64,000 nt of DNA, from positions 1 to 64,000 of the forward strand of contig NZ_JXOK01000062.1 of the NCBI RefSeq assembly GCF_000830505.1. The letters are read 5' to 3'. The stretch's first letter is position 1. Each line of letters opens with the position of its first letter. Under the pieces are notes generated by a model that saw only the letters and a program-made list of their open reading frames with translations, ran no database searches and was not told the DNA's origin. The position numbers were made by a program, and so were the translations under genes. The DNA comes from Vibrio mytili (lineage in GTDB: Bacteria; Pseudomonadota; Gammaproteobacteria; Enterobacterales; Vibrionaceae). Below are positions 1-10,854 of the stretch, piece after piece.

Positions 1-856
1 AATTCGGGCTTATTTACACCTAGCACCAGATTTTCCACAAACTGATGAGCTAATCAAGAGCAAAGCTGTCTGTATAGCCTACGAGACTGTAACAGATAAT
101 ATGGGTCGTTTACCACTGTTAGCACCAATGTCTGAAGTGGCAGGTCGCATGTCGATTCAAGCTGGTGCGCAGACCTTGGAAAAATCGCGAGGCGGCAGTG
201 GTTTATTGCTTGGTGGCGTCCCTGGCGTTGGTCCTGCAAAAGTCGTGATTGTCGGCGGTGGTGTCGTTGGTGCTAACGCTGCTCGTATGGCTGTCGGACT
301 CCGTGCAGATGTCACCATCCTTGATCGCAACGTCGATACACTACGTCGATTGGATGAAGAATTCCAAGGCCAAGCAAAAGTGATTTATTCTACTGAAGAC
401 GCTATAGAGAAGCATGTTCTAGAAGCGGACTTAGTAATTGGAGCGGTTCTGATCCCTGGCGCAGCAGCGCCTAAACTGGTGACGAAAGAGCACATTGCGA
501 AGATGAAGCCAGGCTCTGCGGTCGTTGACGTCGCGATCGACCAAGGTGGTTGCTTTGAAACCTCACACGCGACAACCCATGCAGAACCCACTTACATCGT
601 CGATGATGTAGTCCATTATTGTGTCGCAAACATGCCAGGTGCAGTGGCTCGCACTTCAACATTTGCCCTTAACAATGCCACATTACCGTATATTGTTAGG
701 CTCGCAAACAAAGGCTACCGTGAGGCACTTCTCGAAGACAATGGCTTCTTAGAAGGCTTAAATGTTATTCACGGTAAAGTCACTTGCAAAGAAGTAGCAG
801 AAAGTTTCGGCTTAGAATATGTCGATCCTAAGCAAGCCATTGCCTTATTTAATTAA
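1..856 (+). CDS. ald: Alanine dehydrogenase, 3' part (gene enters from the left edge)
   Basis: NAD-dependent L-alanine dehydrogenase, interconverting alanine with pyruvate and ammonia in the cytoplasm. The reading frame is open from base 2, so the start lies outside the window. 284 residues are present of about 374, so roughly the first 90 are missing. Visible landmarks are the family segment [20 protein letters not shown], the glycine-rich NAD-binding loop [17 protein letters not shown], then [17 protein letters not shown] and [20 protein letters not shown]. The C-terminus [13 protein letters not shown] is typical. A clear terminator follows, so it is probably the last gene of its transcript. 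Identity is secure. Confidence 0.96.
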   Translation, partial: IRAYLHLAPDFPQTDELIKSKAVCIAYETVTDNMGRLPLLAPMSEVAGRMSIQAGAQTLEKSRGGSGLLLGGVPGVGPAKVVIVGGGVVGANAARMAVGLRADVTILDRNVDTLRRLDEEFQGQAKVIYSTEDAIEKHVLEADLVIGAVLIPGAAAPKLVTKEHIAKMKPGSAVVDVAIDQGGCFETSHATTHAEPTYIVDDVVHYCVANMPGAVARTSTFALNNATLPYIVRLANKGYREALLEDNGFLEGLNVIHGKVTCKEVAESFGLEYVDPKQAIALFN

Positions 857-913
857 TGGCGAAAATCGTTTAAGCGGTGACAGGTAACATCGCCATTGTC
901 ACGTATAGTTTAC

Positions 914-940
914 AAAGCCCACCTAAAAGTGGGCTTTTTC
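914..940 (+). terminator. Rho-independent terminator after ald
   Basis: Perfect 9-bp stem AAAGCCCAC / GTGGGCTTT with a 6-base loop, followed by a T run, 58 bases after the ald stop. The inverted form can also serve the convergent methyltransferase gene. Confidence 0.9.
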
Positions 941-968
941 GTATATAGCATTTGGAAATAGAAGATAA

Positions 969-2164
969 CTAATTCCTATATGCACAAATTAAAATGTTTC
1001 GAGGTGTAACACAGTTGGTGCAAAACTCTGATAAAGTAACACGATAACCACGTTGTTCAAGATAAAGTGCTTTATCTAATGCAAGCCATATTTCCAATGG
1101 CCGTTGAAACATCATCTGAACTAAACTGATTCTCTCCATGTGCCAAAAGCGTTGTTCACCTAAACGCTCAAACTGGTCAAAATCAATCCTATCATCCAAC
1201 TCAATGCTTTTCTGCTCCGCAGCCCAATGACAAAAAGCCTCGAACCCTTCACTAAGCATCGACTTACGAATACTCGGAACTGGTACGTATTGTTTGATAC
1301 CAAGCCATTGGCGAGTGATCAAATCGAAGCCGAGGCGAAATACCATTTCTTGTTGGCGATGGCGATGTACGCGACTCCCGCCCGTAATCGTTTGCTGTAG
1401 TGGAATCCGCAACTCTTGCTTAGAGAGCATCAACTCTGACGCTTTCCCCTGCTCTGATAACGCTTGATAATATTCACTCTGAATCAGATGGTAACAACAC
1501 GGAGCAATCGTCATAGCCGCAACCCTTTTTTCCGCACCATACTGCATTAAGCGAACGTGTAAGTCGCCACAAGCATGCAGTGCCACCGCGTGTTGATTCG
1601 GTTTAAATATCGCTTTCGCTGACGGTGCAAATGCATCCCCTTGTACGAATGTCATCTTCCATTGATTAGCATCTGCGGCTTGTTGTCCTGACTCGCACAA
1701 CGATTGTTGATATTCAAAACTGGTCACTGGCTGATGAGTTTGTGTGGTCAATATTCGCCCTAAGTATCCCTTCCCAGAACACCACTCTAGCCACTCTTCT
1801 CCTTGATGCGCTTGTATTGCCGCTTCTCCCATCGCAGTAATCTGAGTCAGCTTGCGACCGGGGATCCCCTTATCCAGTCCACGCTCCAGAGTTAAGCCCG
1901 TTAAGTTACGAAGCTTTAATTGTGTACATTCACGGAGAGCCTGGAGAAATGGTAAAAAAGAACATAATTCCGTTAAAGCTGATTCAGGCTGTGATTTGAA
2001 GTGATCAATTTGCGAAGGCGAAAGTGTACTCAGCCACTGGCACATTACGGGGTATTCTTCTATCCAAGGCAGTGATGGATGAAGCTCGCCTTGAATGGAT
2101 CCAATCGCCAAAACGATTGATGCTCCATTAAGCAATCTGTGATGAATTGAAATTGCGTTTGCAT
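969..2164 (-). CDS. SAM-dependent methyltransferase (Methyltransf_32 type), frameshifted near its 5' end
   Basis: Predicted cytoplasmic S-adenosylmethionine-dependent methyltransferase; substrate unknown. The central part has the Methyltransf_32 pattern: a glycine-containing SAM loop (WCSGKGYLGRIL), then VALHACGDL and the cysteine motif MTIAPCCYH. The frame visible as one piece starts at 2135 (MLNGASIV) without a ribosome site. A better start is ATG at 2164, preceded by a purine-rich AGGGGGGA. That frame reads MQTQFQFITDCLMEHQSFWR and so on to position ~2068, where it falls out of frame beside a CC pair. Adding one C (HHC-PW-IEEYP) joins both parts into 398 residues. I infer a one-base undercall. 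Convergent with ald. Confidence 0.82.
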
Positions 2165-2299
2165 AGTCCCCCCTACTGCGGAGGCGTATTGTATACTCAA
2201 GCGACTCGTTCCAAAAGTTCCAAACCAGCAGCTTGAGTTTATTTGTCGATAATCTTATTTCGCTAGATAGTCTTATATAGTTATAAGTGAAGAAAAGAC

Positions 2300-3725
<1,426 letters not shown>

Positions 3726-4490
3726 ATGAATATTGGTTTAATAATCGCTTTGGTAGCCGTACTTCTGGTGTTGGTCCTTGGCTATAACATCATGTTGCAA
3801 TATAAAGTGAAGGCTGAAACAGCAAAAAGACAAGAGTCCGCTCGTTATGTGACTCTTATTGATAGCACAGAAGAATTGATTGGCCACGCTCACCATATTC
3901 CTTTTAGTAAGGATCTACTGCTTTGTCTTAATAACCGTATACTTGATGCGCTGGAAAGTATGTATCAGCTCGATCCCAAGAACAAACAACTGGCGCAACG
4001 TGTCGCCAATATGAAGCAACAGATCGAGCAACTAAAAAACAATGATCAAATCGGTGAAAGCACCACATTTAAAATGCCTACCAGTGATAAACAAGCGATT
4101 GCGATGTTGAAACTGGTTAAACGTCTTCGCGATACAATCAGAAACGAACACAATAAAGGTCGTTTTGATACCCAATCATACGTGACCGAGAATGCACGCT
4201 TGGAAACCATTCAAATTCGAATCAATATAGAAAACGTCATAAAACGTGCTAATGATTCTATCGCTCGTGGTCAGCCGGGAACCGCGCTCCAGTTGTTACG
4301 CAAAGGTATTGACGCTCTGAGTACCAAAAGCGATGCCTACTCTATTCAAGCGAAAGAGAAGCTAGAGCAGATGTTAAACGACTTAGATAAAAAGCGTCAG
4401 GTTAAAAACGACGAAGAAATGCAGCAACTTGCTGACAAAGAGCGTGATGATGATATGGAAGCACTCTTCGGTGAAAAGAAAAAATGGTAA
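3726..4490 (+). CDS. Membrane-anchored coiled-coil protein of unknown function
   Basis: 254 residues. The first ~22 (MNIGLIIALVAVLLVLVLGY) form one strong transmembrane segment. The rest is hydrophilic, charged and predicted largely helical, with a probable coiled coil around residues 85-110 (QRVANMKQQIEQLKNN) and a very acidic/basic tail ending DDDMEALFGEKKKW. This topology suggests an inner-membrane anchor with a cytoplasmic helical domain. I do not recognise a catalytic motif and do not assign a function. It is monocistronic, between the cysB intergenic region and a clear terminator. Confidence 0.85.
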   Translation: MNIGLIIALVAVLLVLVLGYNIMLQYKVKAETAKRQESARYVTLIDSTEELIGHAHHIPFSKDLLLCLNNRILDALESMYQLDPKNKQLAQRVANMKQQIEQLKNNDQIGESTTFKMPTSDKQAIAMLKLVKRLRDTIRNEHNKGRFDTQSYVTENARLETIQIRINIENVIKRANDSIARGQPGTALQLLRKGIDALSTKSDAYSIQAKEKLEQMLNDLDKKRQVKNDEEMQQLADKERDDDMEALFGEKKKW

Positions 4491-4520
4491 TATCTGTCTC
4501 TAAGTGACTTCAAGCATACA

Positions 4521-4545
4521 AAAGGCTGCAGACGCAGCCTTTTTG
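4521..4545 (+). terminator. Rho-independent terminator after the 3726-4490 gene
   Basis: Perfect 9-bp stem AAAGGCTGC / GCAGCCTTT with an AGAC tetraloop, followed by TTTTT, 30 bases after the stop. Confidence 0.9.
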
Positions 4546-4624
4546 CTATCCAAATTCTTATTCAGGGTATCTCCCAATCCTACTCCGAATAACCAGTATT
4601 AGATCGTAACGTATAAAATATAAC

Positions 4625-5395
4625 ATGATAAATTTAGACGCCTATCGAGAGCTTCTTGCTCCTATCCAGCAGTTTCTTCATTGCCACACTCCTGACGAGT
4701 GGGTAGCAGAAGCAAAAAAACCGGAAAATCTACAGACCATTTTAGTCGATCACTTGTTGTGCGAGCTGAAAGCGGGACAATCTGCTATGTTTCTCATTCG
4801 CAAATATGCCGTTGATCAGGCAAGCTCCAGCGCATTACTCGATTGGTTTAAGCCTTACGAAGATTTCGCGTACCGTTACATTGGCTCGCTCGAGACTTTA
4901 AAGGGCAAAAGTAATATCTCTAAAGCCATCATGGCGAAATCCAGCTCTCCTTACAGCCAAGATTTGATTGATAAGATGGTTCTGCTGATCAAAGAAGAAC
5001 TGCATCACTTTTATCAAGTACTGGAAATCATGGAAAGCCGAGGGATCGAATATCAAAATATCCCTGCTAGTCGTTATGCAAAGGGACTGATTTCACATAT
5101 GAAGACCCATGAGCCAGAAACTCTGATCGACAAGCTGATCATCGGTGCATACATAGAGGCACGCTCATGTGAACGGTTTGCTATACTCGCGCCTCATATG
5201 GATGACGACATCGCAAAATTCTATGTCTCTTTGCTACGCTCAGAAGCACGTCACTACCAAGACTACTTAGCATTAGCAGAACAAATCGCAGGGAAAGACA
5301 TTAGTGAGAGGATCGCTTATTTTGGCCAAGTAGAAGCAGAGCTCATCTCTACTTCCGATATGGATTTTAAATTCCACAGTGGAGTTCCTGTTTAA
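4625..5395 (+). CDS. miaE: tRNA 2-methylthio-N6-isopentenyladenosine(37) hydroxylase MiaE
   Basis: Non-haem diiron monooxygenase that hydroxylates the isopentenyl group of ms2i6A37 in tRNA. 256 residues, close to the family length. Ferritin-like metal ligands are visible in order: CELKAGQSAMF (~residues 45-55), EELHHFYQV (~127), ARSCERFA (~180) and SEARHYQDYLALAEQI (~203). The segment SRYAKGLISHMKTHEPETLIDKLI and the C-terminus FKFHSGVPV are family signatures. ATG at 4625 is the only reasonable start. Single gene with its own terminator. Confidence 0.96.
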   Translation: MINLDAYRELLAPIQQFLHCHTPDEWVAEAKKPENLQTILVDHLLCELKAGQSAMFLIRKYAVDQASSSALLDWFKPYEDFAYRYIGSLETLKGKSNISKAIMAKSSSPYSQDLIDKMVLLIKEELHHFYQVLEIMESRGIEYQNIPASRYAKGLISHMKTHEPETLIDKLIIGAYIEARSCERFAILAPHMDDDIAKFYVSLLRSEARHYQDYLALAEQIAGKDISERIAYFGQVEAELISTSDMDFKFHSGVPV

Positions 5396-5444
5396 TCCTC
5401 TTTCTTATCAGATGCATACCAAATTCTGTCATATACCGTATATC

Positions 5445-5475
5445 AAGCCAGTCGATCTAATCGCTGGCTTTTTTT
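5445..5475 (+). terminator. Rho-independent terminator after miaE
   Basis: AAGCCAG-t-CGA / TCG-CTGGCTT stem with a short TCTAA loop, followed by a run of T. It separates miaE from the SOS-regulated cassette. Confidence 0.85.
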
Positions 5476-5496
5476 ATGTTTCTTACTACAAAGATC

Positions 5497-5524
5497 TTGC
5501 GACTTTTTTTTGCTGAAATATACT
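5497..5524 (+). promoter_or_regulatory. Promoter of the imuA-imuB-dnaE2 operon
   Basis: -35 TTGCGA (5497-5502) and -10 TATACT (5519-5524), separated by 16 bp. The -10 hexamer overlaps the LexA box, so LexA would block RNA polymerase directly. Confidence 0.75.
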
Positions 5525-5538
5525 GTATGTATATACAG
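5523..5538 (+). promoter_or_regulatory. LexA (SOS) operator of the imu cassette
   Basis: CTGT-N8-ACAG with an AT-rich centre (ATGTATAT), a perfect match to the gammaproteobacterial LexA core. It lies 9 bp before the chosen imuA start at 5548 and over the -10 hexamer. LexA control of imuA-imuB-dnaE2 cassettes is established in other bacteria. Confidence 0.93.
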
Positions 5539-5547
5539 GTATTTACT

Positions 5548-6240
5548 ATGCAAGATATTATTCAACACTTAAAAAGCCAACGCCTTGTGTGGCAAGCAAA
5601 TTTAACTCAGCCCACTCAACATCAACACCTCAACAGTTCCGGTTTTTCGGAGCTAGATAGCTTGTTAGAAGGTGGCTACCCTCCTCATGGTGTCATCGAG
5701 ATGGAATCACTCGGTAGCATTGGAGAATTGCGCCTGCTCGCGCCTTATTTGGAATCGACCTTATCCGAAGGGATCACCGCGTTTATTCAACCACCAGCAT
5801 TGCTCAGTTCTCTTTTTCTGCACAGTATTGGGCTAGATATAAACCAAGTCTGGGTGGTGACACCAGATCAACCTCGTGATGCGCTTTGGGCGGCTGAGCA
5901 ATGCTTAAAAAGCGGCGTTTGTAGCAATGTATTATTATGGCAGGACGAATTAGAAATCCATCAGGTTAAACGACTTCAAGTCGCCAGTGAACAAGGCACT
6001 TGCCCTCTTTTTATGTTGAAGCCAATCATGACTAACCGTTTATCTCTCCCTGTATCCCTTAGCCTCAAAATACAAGGGCAAAATCAAGGTGTCCGTGTTG
6101 AAGTATTAAAACGCAAAGGGGGGTGGCGTAAAGGGCAAGTTGACATCAGCTTTCAACATCATTACCCGCAATTAGTGGTACCAACAAAGTCACACACGCC
6201 ATCGTCTATTCTCCACTTTCCCGTTGCGCATCAGGGATAG
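5548..6240 (+). CDS. imuA: ImuA, RecA-like accessory protein of the SOS mutasome
   Basis: First gene of the damage-inducible mutagenesis cassette; it works with ImuB and DnaE2 in translesion synthesis. 230 residues. Family features are the N-terminal QRLVWQANLTQPTQHQ, then SGFSELDSLLEGGYPPHGVIEM, which resembles the RecA/SulA-like fold start, and a C-terminal VEVLKRKGGWRKGQVDI segment. The frame extends upstream to 5476 and 5530, but those starts lie before or inside the LexA operator and promoter. The ATG at 5548, with AGGT upstream, is therefore chosen. Ends 4 bases before the imuB start. Confidence 0.93.
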   Translation: MQDIIQHLKSQRLVWQANLTQPTQHQHLNSSGFSELDSLLEGGYPPHGVIEMESLGSIGELRLLAPYLESTLSEGITAFIQPPALLSSLFLHSIGLDINQVWVVTPDQPRDALWAAEQCLKSGVCSNVLLWQDELEIHQVKRLQVASEQGTCPLFMLKPIMTNRLSLPVSLSLKIQGQNQGVRVEVLKRKGGWRKGQVDISFQHHYPQLVVPTKSHTPSSILHFPVAHQG

Positions 6241-6244
6241 TCGT

Positions 6245-7648
6245 ATGTCTTTATGGATTTATCTACACTTTCCTCGTTTGCAATTAGACGCACTATTTGC
6301 TGAAAACCAAACACAGCCAGTCGTGATCGTCGAGAGTCGGCGCTGTCGCATCATTCAGTACAATGATGAGGCAAAACGGCAAGGTATTAAGCTCGGTATG
6401 GGTTTAGGAAGCGCGGCGTCTTTATGTCGTGATTTACAAGTACACCCGTATCATCCTCAAGCAGAACAGAACAAATTATACGAAGTGGCGCACTGGCTGT
6501 ACCTGATTACATCGGATGTGGTGTTAATGCCAAATCAGGGTATCTTGCTACGCGCGACGCCAATGCTCAGACTGTACGAAGGGTTAGAAAACTACTGGTG
6601 TAAAGTCTATTCACACTTAGCTACGTTAACGCTGAGTTTTCAATTTGGCTGCGGATTTTCCCCTCTTTCCGCTAAGCTAATGGCGCTGTCAGGCAGCAAT
6701 CAGCTCAGTGAAGATAAAGATGCTCTCCAAGCGTCTTTGAATACTTTGCCATTGACGTTAACAGACCTATCACCATCTATTATCACTAAACTACAGCGCG
6801 TCGGCGTCAACACATTACAAGGGTTGCTCGAACTCCCACTACAGGACATTGCCCGTCGTTTTGATATTGATTTAGTTAATTACGTGGGAAGACTGACTGG
6901 CCAATTTAAACATCCAGTCGACTTTTATCACCCAACCGAATCATTCCAAGTCTATTTAGAGCTGTTATTTGAGCTAGAAAATGTTCAATGGATAGAGAAG
7001 CCCTTAGCTAAGCTTTTACTGCAACTCGAAACTTTTCTTAAGTTAAGAGATAAAGTGGCCTTCGAACTCTGCTTAACGCTCCACCAGCGCGATAATTACG
7101 TGCAGCACCTCTCGTTGACCTCTGCACAGGGTGATTATCTTTGCCAACGCTGGCAAACGCTGGCTAGCTTAAGCCTAGAGTCTCTGACACTCAATGGGCC
7201 CGTAGTTGGCTTAAGCCTACAAGTCGTTCGTTACGGAGAGCCTCTCAATACTGCTCTCGACCTCTTTGCTGGTCAAAAAGGTCAAGTGAGTGATCTCGAA
7301 TTGCTCTCTTTATTACAAGCAAAACTAGGCAAAGGTTCCATACTAAAGCCACAGATCACTTGCGATCCAAGGCCAGAAAAAGCCTGCCAATATCGCGCTG
7401 CCGATGAACCAAATGTCCATCTTTCTTCCATTCCTCAGTTATTACGTCCCGCGATGCAATTGTCGACTCCGATGCCATTGCAAGAGCAAGTGTCTTTAGT
7501 GCGCGGCCCCGAACGAATCGTATCAGGCTGGTGGGACGGAGATGAGATCATGCGTGACTACTATATTGCACATACTCAGCAAGGTCGTTGGCTATGGGTG
7601 TTTCGCGATCAACACAAGCGTTGGTTTCTTCATGGCTATTTTTGTTAA
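6245..7648 (+). CDS. imuB: ImuB, catalytically inactive Y-family polymerase homologue
   Basis: Scaffold of the ImuA-ImuB-DnaE2 mutasome, thought to tether the polymerase to the sliding clamp. 467 residues from ATG 6245 (MSLWIYLHFPRLQLDALF). The position where active Y-family polymerases carry catalytic aspartates reads LHFPRLQLD, so the acidic pocket is absent, as is usual for ImuB. The hallmark C-terminus is present: GPERIVSGWWDGDEIMRDYY, then GRWLWVFRDQHKRWFLHGYF. It lies between imuA (4-bp gap) and dnaE2 (6-bp gap), so the three are almost certainly one transcript. Confidence 0.95.
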   Translation: MSLWIYLHFPRLQLDALFAENQTQPVVIVESRRCRIIQYNDEAKRQGIKLGMGLGSAASLCRDLQVHPYHPQAEQNKLYEVAHWLYLITSDVVLMPNQGILLRATPMLRLYEGLENYWCKVYSHLATLTLSFQFGCGFSPLSAKLMALSGSNQLSEDKDALQASLNTLPLTLTDLSPSIITKLQRVGVNTLQGLLELPLQDIARRFDIDLVNYVGRLTGQFKHPVDFYHPTESFQVYLELLFELENVQWIEKPLAKLLLQLETFLKLRDKVAFELCLTLHQRDNYVQHLSLTSAQGDYLCQRWQTLASLSLESLTLNGPVVGLSLQVVRYGEPLNTALDLFAGQKGQVSDLELLSLLQAKLGKGSILKPQITCDPRPEKACQYRAADEPNVHLSSIPQLLRPAMQLSTPMPLQEQVSLVRGPERIVSGWWDGDEIMRDYYIAHTQQGRWLWVFRDQHKRWFLHGYFC

Positions 7649-7654
7649 AGCATC

Positions 7655-10600
7655 ATGAGTTACGCAGAACTGTTTTGTCAGTCCAACTTTTCGTTTCTTA
7701 CTGGTGCTTCTCACGCAAAAGAGCTCGTGATGCAGGCGGCTTTCTATCGCTACCAGGCGATTGCGATCACCGATGAGTGCTCTGTTGCCGGCGTGGTGAA
7801 AGCACACTCAACGATCAAACAGCATCAACTTGATGTCCAGCTCATTATCGGCAGCATGTTCTGGCTCAATAAGGAGTGCCAACTGGTGTTGCTTTGCCCA
7901 TGTCGGAAAGCTTATGCCGAACTATGCCGGATCATTACCAATGCTAGGCGCCGGAGCGAAAAAGGTCACTATCAACTCTCCGAATGGGACTTAATGTCCA
8001 TTAAGCATTGCTTTGTCTTATGGCTGCCAAAGCATCAAGCAAGTGATCGTTACTGGGGGCGCTGGCTTAATCAACATCATAATCACCGCTTGTGGATCGC
8101 GGTTCAGCGTCATCTAGAGTGTGACGACGAACGTTATCTGAAACATTGTCAAGCACTTGCCCATGAGCTCCAACTGCCTATCACAGCTTGCGGTGGCGCT
8201 CTTATGCATACGACGGAACGTTTACCACTACAACATGCGCTTACTGCGACAAAGTATGGCTGTAGCATCGATAAGCTTGGCTTCGAGCGCCTTTCCAATG
8301 CAGAACGGGCTTTACGCCCAATAAATAAGCTCTTGCGTATCTATCAATCCGCTTGGCTTACTGAAAGCACTCGCATTGCCAACTTGTGTCAATTTTCTCT
8401 CGATGAACTTAAATACGAATATCCAACCGAGTTAATTCCTAACGGTGAAACCCCCTCGTCTTACCTACGCAAATTGGTTGAACATGGCAAACGAGCCCGT
8501 TTTCCCGGTGGCGTCCCAGAACCGATCAATCAAACCATTGAGAAAGAACTTAATTTGATTGAAGAGCTGAACTATCATTATTACTTTTTAACCATTCATG
8601 ACATGGTCATGTTCGCCAAAAAGCAAGGTATTCTCTATCAAGGACGCGGCTCTGCGGCGAACTCGGTGGTGTGCTACTGCCTAGAGATCACTTCCGTTGA
8701 TCCGCGGCAAATCTCAGTGTTGTTCGAACGTTTTATCAGTAAAGAACGTGATGAGCCGCCAGATATTGATGTCGATTTTGAACACGAACGTCGTGAAGAG
8801 GTCATCCAATACATCTACAGAAAATATGGTCGTGAACGTGCCGCTTTGGCCGCTACTGTAATCAGTTATCGGTTTAAAAGTGCCGTACGTGAAGTGGGTA
8901 AAGCATTGGGCATTGAAGAAACCCAACTGGATTTCTTTATTAAAAATGTCAACCGACGTGATCGGACTCAAGGCTGGCAAGCTCAGATCATTGAGTTAGG
9001 CTTACAACCTGAGTCACTCAAAGGACAGCAATTTATCCACCTGGTTAACGAGATAATTGGATTTCCACGACACTTGTCTCAGCACGTTGGTGGCTTTGTC
9101 ATTTCTTCCGGCCCTCTTTATGAACTGGTTCCTGTAGAAAATGCGGCTATGGCAGATCGCACCATCATACAGTGGGATAAAGACGACTTAGAAAGCTTGA
9201 AACTCCTCAAAGTAGACGTCCTTGCTCTCGGTATGTTGAACGCAATTCGCAAATGCTTTCAGCTGATCGAAAAACACCACCAGCGTACGCTCTCTATTGC
9301 AGAGATCACCCGACTTCAAGATGACCCACACGTATATCGGATGCTCCAAAAAGCAGATACCGTTGGTGTTTTTCAAATAGAATCCAGAGCGCAAATGAGT
9401 ATGCTGCCACGCTTAAAACCCCGTTGCTATTACGACTTGGTGATTCAAATTGCGATAGTTCGCCCTGGACCAATTCAAGGTGACATGGTTCACCCCTTCC
9501 TAAAAAGGCGCAATGGAGAAGAACCGATTCGCTACCCATCAGAAGAAGTTCGGGATGTGTTAGAACGCACTATGGGCGTGCCAATATTTCAGGAACAGGT
9601 CATCAAACTGGCCATGGTTGCCGCAGGCTTTAGTGGTGGTGAAGCCGATCAGCTACGTCGAGCAATGGCGGCATGGAAAAAGAACGGCGATCTAGCGAAG
9701 TTTAAACCCAAACTTATCGATGGCATGTTAGAGCGAGGCTATGAGTTAACCTTTGCCGAACGTATTTTTGAGCAGATTTGTGGGTTTGGTGAGTACGGGT
9801 TTCCCGAAAGTCACTCTGCCTCGTTTGCAGTACTGGCTTATTGCTCTGCGTGGTTGAAGTATTATTACCCTGCCGAATTTTACACCGCACTGTTAAACAG
9901 CCAACCTATGGGGTTTTACAGCCCATCACAATTGGTTCAGGATGCTCGTCGACATGGTGTCGAAATACTGCCGGTATGCATTAACCAGTCTCTTGACCAG
10001 CATCACCTACAAACACAAACAAGTGGTCGATTGGGAGTACAACTCGGCTTTCGCTTAGTCAAAGGAATCAGCACAGAAAGCGCCTCAAAATTAGTGAAAC
10101 AACGACCAAAACAAGGCTATCGCTCTATCCAAGAAGTAAAAGCGGTCGTCAAAAATCAACGTGATATCGAATTATTGGCCTCCGCCAATGCATTTCAAGC
10201 GCTGTCAGGTGACCGTTACCGTGCTCGCTGGGCAGCAATGGATTCTTTATGTGACTTACCGTTGTTTAGTCACATAAAAGACCCCGATACACCTTATTAC
10301 CCAACACGCCCATCAGAATACGACACATTGATCGAAGATTATGCTAGTACAGGGCTTTCTCTTAACCATCACCCGATTACTTTGCTGGATAAAGCAGGCA
10401 AGTTACCTCGTTTTACTCGTATGAAAGCATTAGTCGAGAAACCACATAAGTCATTGGTGACTATCGTGGGAGTGGTCACCGGAAGACAATCCCCAGGGAC
10501 AGCCGCAGGTGTAACTTTTGTTACCCTAGAGGATGATACTGGGAACATTAACGTCATCGTGTGGAGCGCAACAGCACGAGCACAAAAGCAGACTTATCTC

Positions 10601-10732
10601 ACCTCAAAAGTGCTGATGGTGAAAGGAATTTTAGAGCGAGAAGGAGAAGTGATTCACGTCATTGCTGGTAAGCTCATTGATTACACACATGAACTCGCCG
10701 AACTGCAAAGCCATTCACGGGACTTTCATTAA
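7655..10732 (+). CDS. dnaE2: Error-prone DNA polymerase DnaE2 (ImuC)
   Basis: C-family polymerase III alpha-like enzyme used for SOS mutagenesis. 1025 residues, the usual DnaE2 length and shorter than the replicative DnaE (~1160). N-terminal PHP domain (YAELFCQSNFSFLTGASHAKEL). The polymerase core shows GRGSAANSVVCY, catalytic PPDIDVDFEHERREEV (~residues 367-382) and LLKVDVLALGML (~519). The later QEQVIKLAMVAAGFSGGEAD and FPESHSASFA segments match the alpha family. A C-terminal OB-fold (VVTGRQSPGTAAGVTFVTLE) closes the protein. It lacks the long C-terminal tau-binding tail of DnaE. Confidence 0.97.
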   Translation: MSYAELFCQSNFSFLTGASHAKELVMQAAFYRYQAIAITDECSVAGVVKAHSTIKQHQLDVQLIIGSMFWLNKECQLVLLCPCRKAYAELCRIITNARRRSEKGHYQLSEWDLMSIKHCFVLWLPKHQASDRYWGRWLNQHHNHRLWIAVQRHLECDDERYLKHCQALAHELQLPITACGGALMHTTERLPLQHALTATKYGCSIDKLGFERLSNAERALRPINKLLRIYQSAWLTESTRIANLCQFSLDELKYEYPTELIPNGETPSSYLRKLVEHGKRARFPGGVPEPINQTIEKELNLIEELNYHYYFLTIHDMVMFAKKQGILYQGRGSAANSVVCYCLEITSVDPRQISVLFERFISKERDEPPDIDVDFEHERREEVIQYIYRKYGRERAALAATVISYRFKSAVREVGKALGIEETQLDFFIKNVNRRDRTQGWQAQIIELGLQPESLKGQQFIHLVNEIIGFPRHLSQHVGGFVISSGPLYELVPVENAAMADRTIIQWDKDDLESLKLLKVDVLALGMLNAIRKCFQLIEKHHQRTLSIAEITRLQDDPHVYRMLQKADTVGVFQIESRAQMSMLPRLKPRCYYDLVIQIAIVRPGPIQGDMVHPFLKRRNGEEPIRYPSEEVRDVLERTMGVPIFQEQVIKLAMVAAGFSGGEADQLRRAMAAWKKNGDLAKFKPKLIDGMLERGYELTFAERIFEQICGFGEYGFPESHSASFAVLAYCSAWLKYYYPAEFYTALLNSQPMGFYSPSQLVQDARRHGVEILPVCINQSLDQHHLQTQTSGRLGVQLGFRLVKGISTESASKLVKQRPKQGYRSIQEVKAVVKNQRDIELLASANAFQALSGDRYRARWAAMDSLCDLPLFSHIKDPDTPYYPTRPSEYDTLIEDYASTGLSLNHHPITLLDKAGKLPRFTRMKALVEKPHKSLVTIVGVVTGRQSPGTAAGVTFVTLEDDTGNINVIVWSATARAQKQTYLTSKVLMVKGILEREGEVIHVIAGKLIDYTHELAELQSHSRDFH

Positions 10733-10800
10733 CCCCAAGACTACAGCACAGGAAGGAAGGTACCCTCCCTCTCCTCACTATGTGATAAACTCGCCGCTAG

Positions 10801-10854
10801 CTGTCTATGGCCAAAAAGCTATCTATGCCCAGCAAACTATCTATGGCCAGAAAG
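10801..10854. repeat. Three 18-bp tandem repeats across the cheV stop codon
   Basis: Units 10801-10818, 10819-10836 and 10837-10854 share the core CTATCTATGGCCAGAAAG with 2-3 differences each. Read in the cheV sense, each unit is six codons ending xxGHR followed by TAG, TAG or CAG. The stop codon of cheV is itself part of the first unit read. The duplication therefore extended the gene end in frame but beyond the stop. Confidence 0.85.
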
